A stretch of DNA of 54,088 nt from Verrucomicrobium sp. BvORR034 (GTDB lineage Bacteria; Verrucomicrobiota; Verrucomicrobiia; Verrucomicrobiales; Verrucomicrobiaceae). How positions within the stretch are numbered: the first letter of the stretch is position 1; each line of letters begins with the position of its first letter. The translations under genes were made by a program, and so were the position numbers. The notes under the pieces were generated by a model. It was not told the DNA's origin. It made no database searches and was given only the letters and a program-made list of their open reading frames with translations. The DNA is taken from contig NZ_BATQ01000137.1 of assembly GCF_000739635.1 (NCBI RefSeq), forward strand, positions 1 to 54,088, given 5' to 3'. Of the stretch, positions 26,694 to 36,832 are shown piece after piece.

Positions 26694-26726
26694 GAATAGC
26701 TGGGTTGCCTTCGGTGCGAGCTATTC
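26694..26726 (-). promoter_or_regulatory. Hairpin in the rpoA leader
   Basis: Perfect 8-bp inverted repeat GAATAGCT (26694-26701) and AGCTATTC (26719-26726) with a 17-base loop. It ends 9 bases before the rpoA ATG on the minus strand and covers the place where a ribosome site should be. It may control rpoA-rplQ translation; no T-run follows, so it is not a normal terminator. Confidence 0.4.
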
Positions 26727-26895
26727 CCAGATCTAAAGAAAAGGGAACCCGAAGACCAACAGCGGATAGGCTGGCTCGCAAGGGGCGGGGAAGAAACACG
26801 AGGATTGCGACCTTGCAAGAAATTTTTGGACGGTGTCGGTCACTGGGCTTGTGAAAACTCAGCTTCTGCAACCCCATGCGCCCCCAACGGGACTC

Positions 26896-28590
26896 CTACA
26901 CTCTAAAAAGAGCGCCGAGCTTCTTCCCGAGCACCAGCGCCGCCCCGAGCAGCGTGACCCCGAGGAAAATCATGGCCCAGACGCCCAGGGCGGCCGAGAG
27001 GTACGGACCGTTCCCCAGCGAGTGGAGGAGGAGGTAGATGGCCTTGGTAATCGGATAGTGGCCGGCCTGCTGCGCAAGCACCATCGAGTCGGCCACCTCC
27101 AGCATGGCAAAGGCGAAGGCCAGAAGCCCACCCGCGATCAGATTCGGAGTGATCAGCGGCAGGGTCACGCGGAGCAGAGCCCGCCACGGCGGGGCCCCCA
27201 GATTTTGCGCGGCGTCCTCCAGATCGGGATTCACCTGCTGGAGCCCGGCGGTGGCTGACCGGACCACATAAGGCAGGCGGCGCACGGAATACGCAATCAC
27301 CATCAGCAACACCGGATCCTCCCCGAGCATGAGCCAGTGAAAAGGCTCCCCTTCCCTGGCCATAGCGAGGTAGCCAAAGGCAAGCACGATGCCGGGCACC
27401 GCCAGGGGCAGCATGGCCATCACATCCAGCAGATGCCGGGCAGGCAGCCGGGAGCGCACGTTCACATAGGCGATCCCCAGCCCCAACACGACATCCAGCA
27501 GGGTGGCCAGTGAGGCGTACTTCAGGCTGTTGGAGACGGCGTTGAGCGTCATCTCATGGCTGAGCGCATCCCGATAGTGTTGCAGGGTCAGCCCCTCTGG
27601 GAACACGGACTGATACCACCCCTTGGAAAGAGAGAGCAGGATGACGCCGATATGGGGCACCATGGAGATGAAGATGATGCCGCCGAAAAGTGCGGTCACA
27701 CCCCATGCCCATACTGGGCCGAGCCGCACTGGCTCCCGCGCAACGACATTGCGCCCGCCCCCAAGCACATGACTGCGCCCAAAGAGGTACTTGCTGACAA
27801 GATAAATCAGCACCGTGGCAAGCAGCATCACCACCACCAGCGCGTAGGGCTGGGGGTTGTCACTGAGATCCCGCAGGGAGTTGTAGATCTGGACAGAGGT
27901 GACCCGGGTGTAATCAAAGACCAGCGGCACTCCCAGCTCGGTGAAAGCCCAGATGAAGACGATGGTGCCTCCGGCGAAAACCCCAGGCATGATGAGCGGT
28001 AAGGTGATGCGCCAGAAGCGCCGCCAGGGCGGGCACCCCAGATTGGCCGCAGCCTCATCCAAGGCGGGGTCCAGATTGGCCAGCGACGCCGTCACATTGA
28101 GATAGAGGATGGGGAAAAGATGCAGCGTCGTCATGATGATGACCCCAACCAATTGCCCTTCCCCCAGCCAATCCTTCGGCTGCGCCGGATCCATGAGCCC
28201 CAACTTCATGAGCAGGCTGTTGAAGGCCCCTGCCTGCCCCAGCATGGCCCGCACTCCCACTGCTCCTACAAAAGGTGGGAGGATCATGGGCAGCAACATC
28301 AACCCGTTCAGCACGTTCTTTCCTGGGTACTCAAAGCGGTGGTAAAGCACGGCCAGCGGCAATGAGACCACCAAACAACCCAATGTGGTCCACACCCCGA
28401 TGATGAAGGCATTCGCCAGCCCTTCCCGGTACATGGGATTGCGAAAGATACCCGCCAGATAGTCCAGCGTAAACTGCCCTTCCCCCCCTAGAAACGCCAC
28501 CTCCAGCGTGCTCCAGATGGGCATGAGGAAAAAACAGGCGAAAAACAACGCCATCACCACGAACACGGCATAACTGAAGGAGCGGGGCAT
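26896..28590 (-). CDS. ABC transporter permease, duplicated (iron/ phosphonate-type)
   Basis: A 564-residue permease with two homologous halves, about 12 helices, as in SfuB/FbpB and PhnV-like importers. Each half has a coupling-helix (EAA) motif: E-A-A-A-N-L-G-C-P-P-W-R-R-F-W-R (about 180-195) and E-D-A-A-Q-N-L-G-A-P-P-W-R-A-L-L-R (about 457-473). These motifs contact the ATPase. The binding protein gene lies 27 bases upstream in the transcript. No ATPase gene is in the window. Ferric iron is the most likely substrate by family; 2-aminoethylphosphonate or other anions are possible. Confidence 0.85.
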   Translation of the reverse strand: MPRSFSYAVFVVMALFFACFFLMPIWSTLEVAFLGGEGQFTLDYLAGIFRNPMYREGLANAFIIGVWTTLGCLVVSLPLAVLYHRFEYPGKNVLNGLMLLPMILPPFVGAVGVRAMLGQAGAFNSLLMKLGLMDPAQPKDWLGEGQLVGVIIMTTLHLFPILYLNVTASLANLDPALDEAAANLGCPPWRRFWRITLPLIMPGVFAGGTIVFIWAFTELGVPLVFDYTRVTSVQIYNSLRDLSDNPQPYALVVVMLLATVLIYLVSKYLFGRSHVLGGGRNVVAREPVRLGPVWAWGVTALFGGIIFISMVPHIGVILLSLSKGWYQSVFPEGLTLQHYRDALSHEMTLNAVSNSLKYASLATLLDVVLGLGIAYVNVRSRLPARHLLDVMAMLPLAVPGIVLAFGYLAMAREGEPFHWLMLGEDPVLLMVIAYSVRRLPYVVRSATAGLQQVNPDLEDAAQNLGAPPWRALLRVTLPLITPNLIAGGLLAFAFAMLEVADSMVLAQQAGHYPITKAIYLLLHSLGNGPYLSAALGVWAMIFLGVTLLGAALVLGKKLGALFRV

Positions 28591-28617
28591 GGGAAAAGTC
28601 AGTTCACTGAGGCGCTC

Positions 28618-30360
28618 TTAGAATCCGTCTTTGGCCAGTTGGTAGGCGCGCCGGTATTGATTGCGAAAGGCGACGCTCAGTTCCGTGGCTTTGCGGGCTT
28701 CCTGAATCTTGTCCTTCTTTTGCAAGAGGGCGGCAAGCTCTTGGGCGTTCTGGTAGTTGAGCAACCGGGTGTCTTCAAAGACTGCCGTGGCCCGGGGCGG
28801 GAAGTTGCGGCTGATCAGCATTTCCCAGGCGCGGCGCTGGTCCTCGTGGGTATCCACACACATGACCTTCACCAAATAGCGCACCACACCAAAGAGGTGA
28901 TTCGTCCACTCGGGATGGTAGGTGAAGGCCCGGGACGTCTCCATCGGGTCAGCATGGGGATCCGTCATGGAGGCGCGGTTGGCAGCATTGTAGAAGTCCA
29001 GCCGCACGGGCAGGCGACGGAGCGGGGTGCGGACGGGTCCACCGGCCGTGCCGGGACTGAAGTTCCAGAGCTTCTGCCCGGCATCGCTGAGCACGAACTC
29101 CATGAAAGCCGCAGCAACCTCCGGCTCTGGTGCCCCCCGCAGCATGCCGATGGGGTCCACCCCCATGGAGGTGCCTCCCAGCGGGGTGATATACCCCATC
29201 CGTGACGTGCCATCTGGCCGACGTACCATGTCCTCAAACGTCCAACCGTAGAAATCGATACACATGCCAGCAGCAGCATCGCCTTGGGACACCTCAAGGG
29301 GGATCTTCGTGGCGTTGTCCGTGAAGTAGCGGGAGTTCGCACTGATCCTTTGGATGAGGTGCACTCCCCGCTCCCAGCCGATCTCGATCCCGAGTTTCTC
29401 CGGGTCGCCCTCGGCATTCGGGTCATCCCGCCGCTCATCGATGGCCTGCTGCATCTGCTGCTGGATGAGTTGCTCAAAGGCCTTGGTAACGGTGCCGCTC
29501 TTGTTGGGGTCCGCCAACGCCACCTGTCCAAAATAGCGCGGGTCTCCCAGATCCTGCCACTGGACAGGCTCCTTCTCGATCCCCAGCCGGGCCAAGACAT
29601 CCCGATTGAAACAAATGCCGAGACTGGAGAGGCACGTTCCCACCCAGCGGGCCTCCTTGTCATAGTAGCTCTCCCCTCCCAAGCTCTGAGGAATGGACTG
29701 GGGCTGGAACCACTCAGGGTGCTTTTTCATCACCGGCTTCAAACCGAATTGACCGCTGGCATCCGCTGCGACCAGGAACCCCGCCCTGGCCTGGGACTCA
29801 TAGTCCACCGCCCCTCCCCCAAAGAAAAGATCAACGCCGATCCCGACGGCGGAGTCCAGAAACTCCTTCCTCGCCGACTGCTGGACCGTCAGTCCCGCCT
29901 TTTCTCCCGGTTTGGGCAGCGCCACTTTGGAATTTCCAAAGGACGTGGCCACCTCCGGCAACCAGGGGTGGTTCAAGGACTCCGTCCAGTAGCGCTCGAA
30001 GGCGGCAGCGTAGTCGGACCGCATCATGAGCGCGATCTCCGATGTCCCAGCCACGCGCCAGTCCACGTAGAGTGTCTCCCCGCGCTCATCTTTCCACTTT
30101 TTGGCAAATGCCCTGCCAAACTCGTAGCGGATCTTCTCGTGATGCGGGGTGTAGATCACCAGCCGGCGATTGTACTCGCGTGGAGCACTGCCCTCCGCCG
30201 GCTTCAGGAGGAATGGGGCAGCCAGCACTACCAAGATGGCTCCCACTGCGGCAAGTTCCCGCCCCCAATGCTGCACCATGGGCACGCGACGGAACCGCTC
30301 CCACCAGGCGGTGAGCGTGGCGAACAACGCTGCCAGTTGGGGTTTTGAAACGCCGCGCAT
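28618..30360 (-). CDS. ABC transporter substrate-binding protein (iron-type), membrane-anchored
   Basis: About 580 residues from the ATG at 30360; a TTG 20 codons upstream (30420) would give 600. There is no clear ribosome site at either. One hydrophobic anchor (W-G-R-E-L-A-A-V-G-A-I-L-V-V-L-A-A) precedes a periplasmic binding-protein type 2 fold: L-V-I-Y-T-P-H-H-E-K-I at its start, V-D-P-I-G-M-L-R-G-A-P-E-P-E and F-M-E-F-V-L-S-D-A-G-Q-K-L-W-N near the end, as in AfuA/FbpA-type proteins. It is followed by the permease. The extra C-terminal ~130 residues, rich in charged helices, are not seen in standard members. Confidence 0.8.
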   Translation of the reverse strand: MRGVSKPQLAALFATLTAWWERFRRVPMVQHWGRELAAVGAILVVLAAPFLLKPAEGSAPREYNRRLVIYTPHHEKIRYEFGRAFAKKWKDERGETLYVDWRVAGTSEIALMMRSDYAAAFERYWTESLNHPWLPEVATSFGNSKVALPKPGEKAGLTVQQSARKEFLDSAVGIGVDLFFGGGAVDYESQARAGFLVAADASGQFGLKPVMKKHPEWFQPQSIPQSLGGESYYDKEARWVGTCLSSLGICFNRDVLARLGIEKEPVQWQDLGDPRYFGQVALADPNKSGTVTKAFEQLIQQQMQQAIDERRDDPNAEGDPEKLGIEIGWERGVHLIQRISANSRYFTDNATKIPLEVSQGDAAAGMCIDFYGWTFEDMVRRPDGTSRMGYITPLGGTSMGVDPIGMLRGAPEPEVAAAFMEFVLSDAGQKLWNFSPGTAGGPVRTPLRRLPVRLDFYNAANRASMTDPHADPMETSRAFTYHPEWTNHLFGVVRYLVKVMCVDTHEDQRRAWEMLISRNFPPRATAVFEDTRLLNYQNAQELAALLQKKDKIQEARKATELSVAFRNQYRRAYQLAKDGF

Positions 30361-30565
30361 TGTGCCAACGAAGCCGAATTGCCAGGGGTGCGCAAGCTTT
30401 TCACCGGACCATGCACGCAACCATTTGGTCGCATACGAAATAAAATCACCAAAACCGCTATTTCCCCCAAAACGAGTCCGTTATTGCTATTATTATTTCT
30501 TTTCCATCCCCATGCTTGTTAAAGAGAGAGATCTCCGCATAGAGTGAATCTACCAACTTCTGATT

Positions 30566-33174
30566 GTGATAAGGCGACCGGAGATCTACATCAGCGCGGC
30601 AAGTCCTGACCTGGGCATAGCGGTCAACTTGGTGCGGGCGGAGATTCTTCAGATGGACGCCACGCCAGTCCATGTAGACAACTACCCCGCCCAGTGGGCC
30701 TCGGCATGGAGCCTCATGGAGCATCACATCAGCAAGTGCGATGCCATGCTCCACCTGGCGGGAAGCTGCTTCGGACCGGAGCCCGCCAATCGCCCGACCG
30801 CAGAACCTCGTCGCAGCTACGCGCAGCTGGAGTATGCGATGGCGAGGTCTCTGGGCAAAAACGTCTTCGCCGTGGTCTGCGATGCGGAGTTCCCTTTTCT
30901 CTCCCACCTTCCTGAGCAGGAGGAGGCAGCGGCGCTTCAACACTCTCACCAGGAAAGACTGGTGCGCCACAATGGGGCCGAAATCCGCGTGCAGGACATG
31001 GAAGCCCTGCGCACCAGCATACGTCGGCTAAAGAGCTGGATAGATGAGACGCGGCAGCAGCTCGCGCAGCACCCCTCCCCGCCTCCGGCACAAGCCAGCC
31101 CGCAGGCCCCGCCGCTCCCGGTGCTGACCGCTGGCACCGAACTTTTCGTCAAGCCTCCGACACCCCGCAACGTGCCCCCCTGGCACGCGCCGCAGCCAGC
31201 GCCGAACTTCGTGGGACGAACCTTGGAGAAGGAGTCCATCCAGCAGGCGCTGAAAAGCTCTTTTCGAGTCTGCGTCACAGGCAGCCGGGGCATCGGCAAG
31301 AGCTCCTTAATCGCGGCCTCCCTGGCGCAGATCGCCCCTGGTCCAGATGCGCCCGGCGCCTACCCCGGAGGGATCTTCCGCTACAATTTCCACGAGGCGC
31401 AAGGCCACTACTCCGCCCTGGCCGGTATCCTCACCCAAGCCGGTCTGGGAGACGTCCCTGACACGAAGCATGAAGCGGCAGTGAAACAGCTTCTCTCCAA
31501 ACGTGACGTCTGCCTGATCCTTGAAGGTGCGGAGGTCGCGGAGAATCTGGGTCGCCTGTTGCAACTGGCTGGCCCCGCCCACCTCGTCGTGGAGGCCCTT
31601 GAGCCTTTTGCCTTACCCGGCGTCCCGACGGTCACCGTGCATCCGCTGTCTCTGGAGGATGGCGCATTCTGCCTCTATCGCTCTCGCTTGGGCAAGGAAC
31701 CACACCTCGCCGTCGCCGCCGCTGTGGCCCAACCAGAACTGGCAGGTGTCGGCGCGTCTGCCAACGCTGTCGCCCAAGGGGCGACGAGCCCCCCTCACCC
31801 ACGCATTCGCTGCCGCAGTTCAACGATCCGGTCTGGCAGGAAATTGCCGGCCGCATGGGATCCCACCCTTTGATTCTGGAGCTCACCGCCCAGCACCTGG
31901 CCTCAGAGCAGATCGTTCCCTCCTCGTACCTGGCACGCCTGCGCCGGGACGGCATTGATTTCCTCGAAACCATCGCATCCGAGCAGAAGAACGTGCCCTG
32001 GATCCTGGCCCAGTGTGCCCAGTCCTTCAGCGGGCTGGATGCCGCAGCCCTGCCCGCGTGGTATGCGCTCTCCCTGCACGCACCCACCCCGGCGCCGACT
32101 CTATCCATCGCCACAGCTCTGGGTGTGCGCCCGAGCGAAGTGGAGGTGCCGCTGCAGCACCTGATGCGGCGCGGCTTCCTCACGGAACACGACGTTTCAG
32201 GCGCAGAACCAGGAACGAGAGAAAAGGCCTGGACTCTCACCAGCGTGGGTCTGGCGGAAGCAGCCCGGCTCCAGTGGGAATGGCGTGACCCCATTCAGCA
32301 GCATTCGATCTTTGATCCGCGCTCCGTTTATCAACGTTGGAGAGACTGGGTGCTCACCTATCTCCGCCAGTGCTGGAAGACCCGGAGCGTCGTGGGTGGC
32401 ACGGAACGCTACCAGGTGCTGGAGCCGCATCTGCATGCGTTGCTTCGCGCCATCGAGCGCAATGAGGGCATTTCCTCGCCCAATCTACTGGCCGCGCTGC
32501 GCTGGCTTTCAGCTTTGCACCGGCTGCTGGGACGTTTTGCCTCTGCCCAACCACTCTCGGAACGACTCCTCTCCCTGTCCCAAAGCCTGTATGGGCCGGA
32601 GCATCCAGAGACACTCTCCAGCATGAACAACCTGGCCACCTTGCACTATCGCAAGGGGGATCTGGGTGCGGCGGAGCCTCTCTATCGGCACACACTGCAA
32701 CTGAGAGAAAAGATCCTGGGCCCAGACCATCCCGACACTCTGAGCAGCAAGAACAACATGGCCAACGTCCTGGCGGACCGCCATGACGTGAATGGTGCAG
32801 AAACACTCTACCGGGCCTCCTTTGAAGGACGTGTGCGCATCCTCGGCCCTGAGCACCAGGACACCCTGGTGAGCGCGAAGAACCTGGCCAATCTGCTGCT
32901 GGACAAAGGGGAATTCACCCTGGCCGAGCCCCTGTATCGGAGCACGCTGGAGGCTCAACTCCGTGTATTGGGCCCTCTCCATCCCGATACGGCCATGACA
33001 TCCTATAACTACGCCCGGCTGTGCGTGCAGCTTCGTCGTCCCCAAGAGGCAGTGACCCTGGCGCAACATGCCGTGGACACCGCCCGCCAGATTTTCCCCG
33101 AAGGGCATCCCCATCGGCAACGGTACGAGCAGCTGTTGTCACGACTGATGCCAGAGACTGCGGGGAAAAACTAG
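30566..33174 (+). pseudogene. DUF4062-STAND ATPase-TPR protein, split by a frameshift
   Basis: First frame (GTG 30566 to about 31794): residues 1-115 resemble DUF4062 (TIR-like start Y-I-S-A-A-S-P-D-L and an L-E-Y-A-M-A-R-S-L-G-K segment), a Pro-rich linker, then a P-loop ATPase with G-S-R-G-I-G-K-S-S (about 239-247) and Walker B-like V-C-L-I-L-E-G. Second frame (joins in the C6 run 31789-31794, ends 33174): rest of the STAND module (P-L-I-L-E-L-T-A-Q-H-L-A), a winged-helix-like part, then four kinesin-light-chain-type TPRs of 42 residues (each with G-P-x-H-P-x-T). The shift fits loss of one C. The joined protein of about 870 residues would be an NLR-like sensor, possibly in defence. The start is uncertain (no ribosome site). 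Confidence 0.7.
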
Positions 33175-33311
33175 CCCTTTTCAGCACCGCCCCCCCCATT
33201 TGACGCGCCCCCTGCAGGCACAGAAGCTGGGGCCAGGAACGCACGATGGCAATCTCGTGCTTTCTGACACGCAGTCTTCAACCTCTCGCTTTTCTCAATT
33301 CCCAGGGGCCA

Positions 33312-34586
33312 TCACGATCTGAGATAGCCTGGAATTTGCCCATGGCTTTTGACAAAAGCGTCAAAACTATGACGACTCTCCACCAGCGAAGCCGCCCTGG
33401 CCGCCCGACGGACGGCCGTAGCTGGGCAGGCAAAAACCAGGTCCAGCTTTTCCACATACTCCTCGGGATTCTGACAGTCAGCGACCAGATATCCGGCATC
33501 ATCTCCAATCAACTCCGCAATGCCCCCAACATCGGGAGCAACGATGGGCAAACCATTTGCGGCAGCCTCAAGAATCACATTCGGCATGCCGTCCCACGCG
33601 GAAGTGTAGAGGAAGGCAGCATATTCCTCTTCGTTGCAGACATCATCAAATGACGCAAAGGCCCCGTGCAGCATCACGTTGGGCGCTGATTCCAGAGCTT
33701 TCATCACGGCAGGCGTCACCGTCTCGTCCGCCTCTCCATGAATATGAAATGAAAGCTCCGGACATCGCTGGACAATCTCCAACAGGATGTCCGGATTCTT
33801 CTGCCTGGCGATGCGGGAGGCCCAGAGGATCTTGCGGTTGGATCCGGCGCCCTCTCCCGTTCTTGGCGAGCGGGATGAGATGTTCACGGGACAGTTCATC
33901 GGGATAAGCCGGGCCCTGTCGTAGCCATCACGGAAATGCACCATGTCGGCAAACTGCCTGGAGTCCGTCAACACCGCATCCAGATGGATGGAGCATTGGG
34001 GAAAGGAATTCGTAGCATACCCCATGCGCCTGCCCAGAGCGTCAGCCTCATCACAAAAGAGGTTCGCGACGAGCTTGATCCCCACCTGCTTCAGGGCTTT
34101 GCCATGAAGGCGCACCACCTCCCATCCCAGCATGGAGTTCACGATCTGCACCACTCTTGTCCCGCAATGGATCAGGAACTGGGCCAGCACCACGCGTTGC
34201 TCGTCGCCGCTCAGATGACCGGCCAGGCTGCCGAAATCAACCATGCCCACGCCCGCCGGCATGCGGGCCGGCCACGCAGGTGAATGAGGTTCTGTGGTGA
34301 TGATCAAGCAAGACACTCCCATCGCCATCGCCGCCTTCGCATGATTCAGCAAGGTCAGCTCAGCACCTCCCGGTCTGATCCATGGAGCCAGCAAAACCAC
34401 CTCTGGTTCCGCACGGTGCATGGTCCCGAGCAGTTCAAAAAGCAGGCTTGTGGCGTTGGACGATGCGAAGGAATGCCGGAAAAAGCGGCCCCGGTCATGC
34501 GGATTAGGAAACAACTCTGGCTCAATGGCCGCCAGCGCGGTCATGTCTGCCACAATCCAAGGGCTGGTGATGTTTTCCGGCTGCAT
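33312..34586 (-). CDS. GT4-family glycosyltransferase
   Basis: A 424-residue GT-B fold enzyme. The C-terminal donor domain has I-L-W-A-S-R-I-A-R-Q-K-N-P-D-I-L (about 255-270) and the E-x7-E type segment L-E-A-A-A-N-G-L-P-I-V-A-P-D-V-G-G-I-A-E-L (about 344-364). The N-terminal part has the P-G-G-A-E glycine-rich acceptor loop (W-I-R-P-G-G-A-E-L-T). It uses a nucleotide sugar and retains the anomeric configuration; the substrate is unknown. It follows the frameshifted methyltransferase-GT2 gene by 35 bases on the same strand, so both probably work on a surface glycan. Confidence 0.85.
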   Translation of the reverse strand: MQPENITSPWIVADMTALAAIEPELFPNPHDRGRFFRHSFASSNATSLLFELLGTMHRAEPEVVLLAPWIRPGGAELTLLNHAKAAMAMGVSCLIITTEPHSPAWPARMPAGVGMVDFGSLAGHLSGDEQRVVLAQFLIHCGTRVVQIVNSMLGWEVVRLHGKALKQVGIKLVANLFCDEADALGRRMGYATNSFPQCSIHLDAVLTDSRQFADMVHFRDGYDRARLIPMNCPVNISSRSPRTGEGAGSNRKILWASRIARQKNPDILLEIVQRCPELSFHIHGEADETVTPAVMKALESAPNVMLHGAFASFDDVCNEEEYAAFLYTSAWDGMPNVILEAAANGLPIVAPDVGGIAELIGDDAGYLVADCQNPEEYVEKLDLVFACPATAVRRAARAASLVESRHSFDAFVKSHGQIPGYLRS

Positions 34587-34621
34587 CGAAAGGATAAGGA
34601 AACTAACAATCTGCAGTCACT

Positions 34622-36020
34622 TCAATCTCCGACCTTCTGGCACATTTTTGCCAGTCGCGGGCTCCTGAGGAACGCTGTCGGGCGGATGATCGCGTGACTC
34701 GTGGAATGCTCCATCACCATCGAGTTGGCCCGACGCCGGTAAAACAGCGCTGTCTCATGCGCAGAAACGTGATGAATGCCAGCGGCCAATGTCTCGCAGT
34801 TCCAATGCCAGTCCTCATAGCCGAATCCTGAAATGGCCAGATCAGGGCGACTGTAGGGAATGGATTCATAGACCACCCGTGGGGCAAACGAAGCCGCCAC
34901 CCAGCGATTCTCCGTGATCGGCGTGGTCCCCTCCAGCCCCGTCTCGCTGGTGTCCACCACCTGGGCGACCCCTGAATAGATCCCAAAGTTGACGACGAAC
35001 TCTGGATGGACAATGACCGGCTGGGTGAACTGCCTGCAGCGATGGTAGGCCCCAAGGAGCCAACGGGGCGAATAAAAGTCGTCCCCGTCCATGATCGCTA
35101 CATAGTCCCCACGGGCGGCGTCCACCGCGTGATTCCTTGAACTACTCAGGTCGCTGTTCTTGAACACCAACACCCTGCCGAAACGGCGCACCAGTTCATG
35201 ACGGGACACCACGTCTGTCGTGGCAGCATCAGCATTGTCCAGCGTGCAAACAATGTCACATTTCAATCCTGCATCCGCCATCACCTGAACCACCATCTCC
35301 AGCCCGTTGAGAGACCTTTGAGCCAGGAACCCTTCCCGGTGAAACGTCATCACGATGGTCACCTCTCCGCACTCCGGATGCCGTCCCACGGCCCTCCACC
35401 GCTCATCAATGTATGTGGCCACCGGGCTTCCCGCCTCTGGATCACCGGAGGAGGCAGCATGGCGGCAGATCCGATCCGGGTGGACGATCCTCTTGGCCGA
35501 GGGCACGCTTATGGCGCGCCAGTCCGGCCTCTTATCCAACAGCTCCCGGCCGACGAACAAAACCATGTTTTGGGCGATTTCTTCAGCACAAGCCCGGTCT
35601 CGGCACAGAGTGTCGCGAACGGCATCCACGAGCACAAACTGGTGGACCTCAAAAAGGCGCGCCCATTGGTCGGGCCACAGAGCCACTCCATCCGAGTCCT
35701 GCCGGAATGGGGGTGGCTCAGCCGCGAAGGCAATGACGCGGGCGGAGCTAACCAGCCGCTGAATCATGCGGAGACAGTCCGGCAACGCCAGATGTTGGGC
35801 ACCAGTCAGCCAGACAGCCATGTCCACGGTGGGGAGAGGCACTGTCACTTGCAGCCAACACATCTGTTTCACAGGCATGAAAAAACTTACCCCCTCCTGC
35901 ACCAAGGTTGGATTCCCTCTGGCACGACGCCGCGGCATCCACCATCAGCACAGACTGGGCGCCCGTTTCCTTGACAAGCATTGCAGCCAGCGTGCTGCTG
36001 CTAGACATTCGCATTGCCAT
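34622..36020 (-). pseudogene. Methyltransferase-GT2 glycosyltransferase fusion, broken by a frameshift
   Basis: The start (ATG 36020, or 36014/36008) reads L-V-K-E-T-G-A-Q-S-V-L-M-V-D-A, a methyltransferase N-terminal strand. Near the GGGG run 35831-35834 sense moves to another frame, which continues with L-P-T-V-D-M-A-V-W-L-T-G-A-Q-H-L and P-D-Q-W-A-R-L-F-E, the end of a SAM methyltransferase. The GT2 domain (from about residue 195 of the joined protein) has V-T-I-V-M-T-F-H-R-E-G and the D-x-D-type A-I-M-D-G-D-D motif. The shift fits gain of one base. An alternative is a shorter gene starting at 35938, but that N-terminus (MPRRRARGNPTL) lacks the methyltransferase start. The stop of the upstream gene lies 3 bases before the 36020 start. 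Confidence 0.65.
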
Positions 36021-36023
36021 TAC

Positions 36024-36431
36024 TCAATGAGAGGGTGGAGACGACGACAGTTGCTGACCCTTCGCACCCGACCATTGAGGAGCGCTCCATCGGCGGAATG
36101 CCCTCTTGAACCAGCTCCCCTCCTGCCAACGTTTGGCGGACCGTTCCACCTGCTTGAGGTGAGCTATCTGCTGCTCCCGCTTGGCGATGATCTTCTGCAA
36201 CCCTTTGACAGTTGCCTCAAGCTCCACCTCCCTCGCCGCATGCCAGTAGAGGGCATTGCCCCGGAGATTGAGCTCCGACTTGAGCTGTAAGTGGCGCGCC
36301 TCCAGATGCTTGTATGCCATGCGCAACTCCTCTAAAACAGCCCATGGTTCCATAGAACCAGGGTCAAAAGGGGCGGTCGGCGCAACCAGCCTTGAGGTGC
36401 AACCAGGAAGGTCAATTTGGGGAATGGACAT
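36024..36431 (-). CDS. Coiled-coil protein of the glycan cluster
   Basis: From the Met at 36431 this gives 136 residues; an upstream Met at 36590 would add 53 residues of unconvincing sequence. Residues about 27-105 form a charged heptad-rich helix (V-L-E-E-L-R-M-A-Y-K-H-L-E-A-R-H and V-K-G-L-Q-K-I-I-A-K-R-E-Q-Q-I), then a basic Trp-rich end. Coiled coils of this type often precede GT domains in Verrucomicrobial and Proteobacterial LPS genes, so it may be a detached N-terminal part of a larger glycosyltransferase. Not recognised further. Confidence 0.5.
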   Translation of the reverse strand: MSIPQIDLPGCTSRLVAPTAPFDPGSMEPWAVLEELRMAYKHLEARHLQLKSELNLRGNALYWHAAREVELEATVKGLQKIIAKREQQIAHLKQVERSAKRWQEGSWFKRAFRRWSAPQWSGAKGQQLSSSPPSH

Positions 36432-36832
36432 GATCTTGCGGGGGGACGCAGGGAGAATAAGCGGACTGGGATCCGCCCATTTTTCGCAACGATCTTTTAA
36501 CACAGGCAAGTTTGCAACTGCAAAGAGCCGATAGTTGCTCGAACCAAGCCCCATCATCAGATCAAACAATGTGCAAGCGAAACTAATCAAACGGCCATAT
36601 GCCTTATGTCATAGAACAGTGTTTGGCAGACCATCAACCCCCAAAAACATTGATCCAGGCGCGCCATTCCAGCTTGCACACTAATTCACCGAGCAGGGTG
36701 TCGAACAATTTCTTGTGCAATAGATTCCCCACAACACACGACACGCCAGAGGACCTGCCGTTACTGACGACAGGAACTAGGAAATAAAAGATGCGTGACG
36801 GAACACAGCCATCCCCATCCTGACGCAAAATT

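Noticed and set aside
30458-30970. 170-codon minus-strand frame opposite the STAND gene
   Set aside because: Covers the divergent promoter gap and the DUF4062 coding strand; no recognisable motif.
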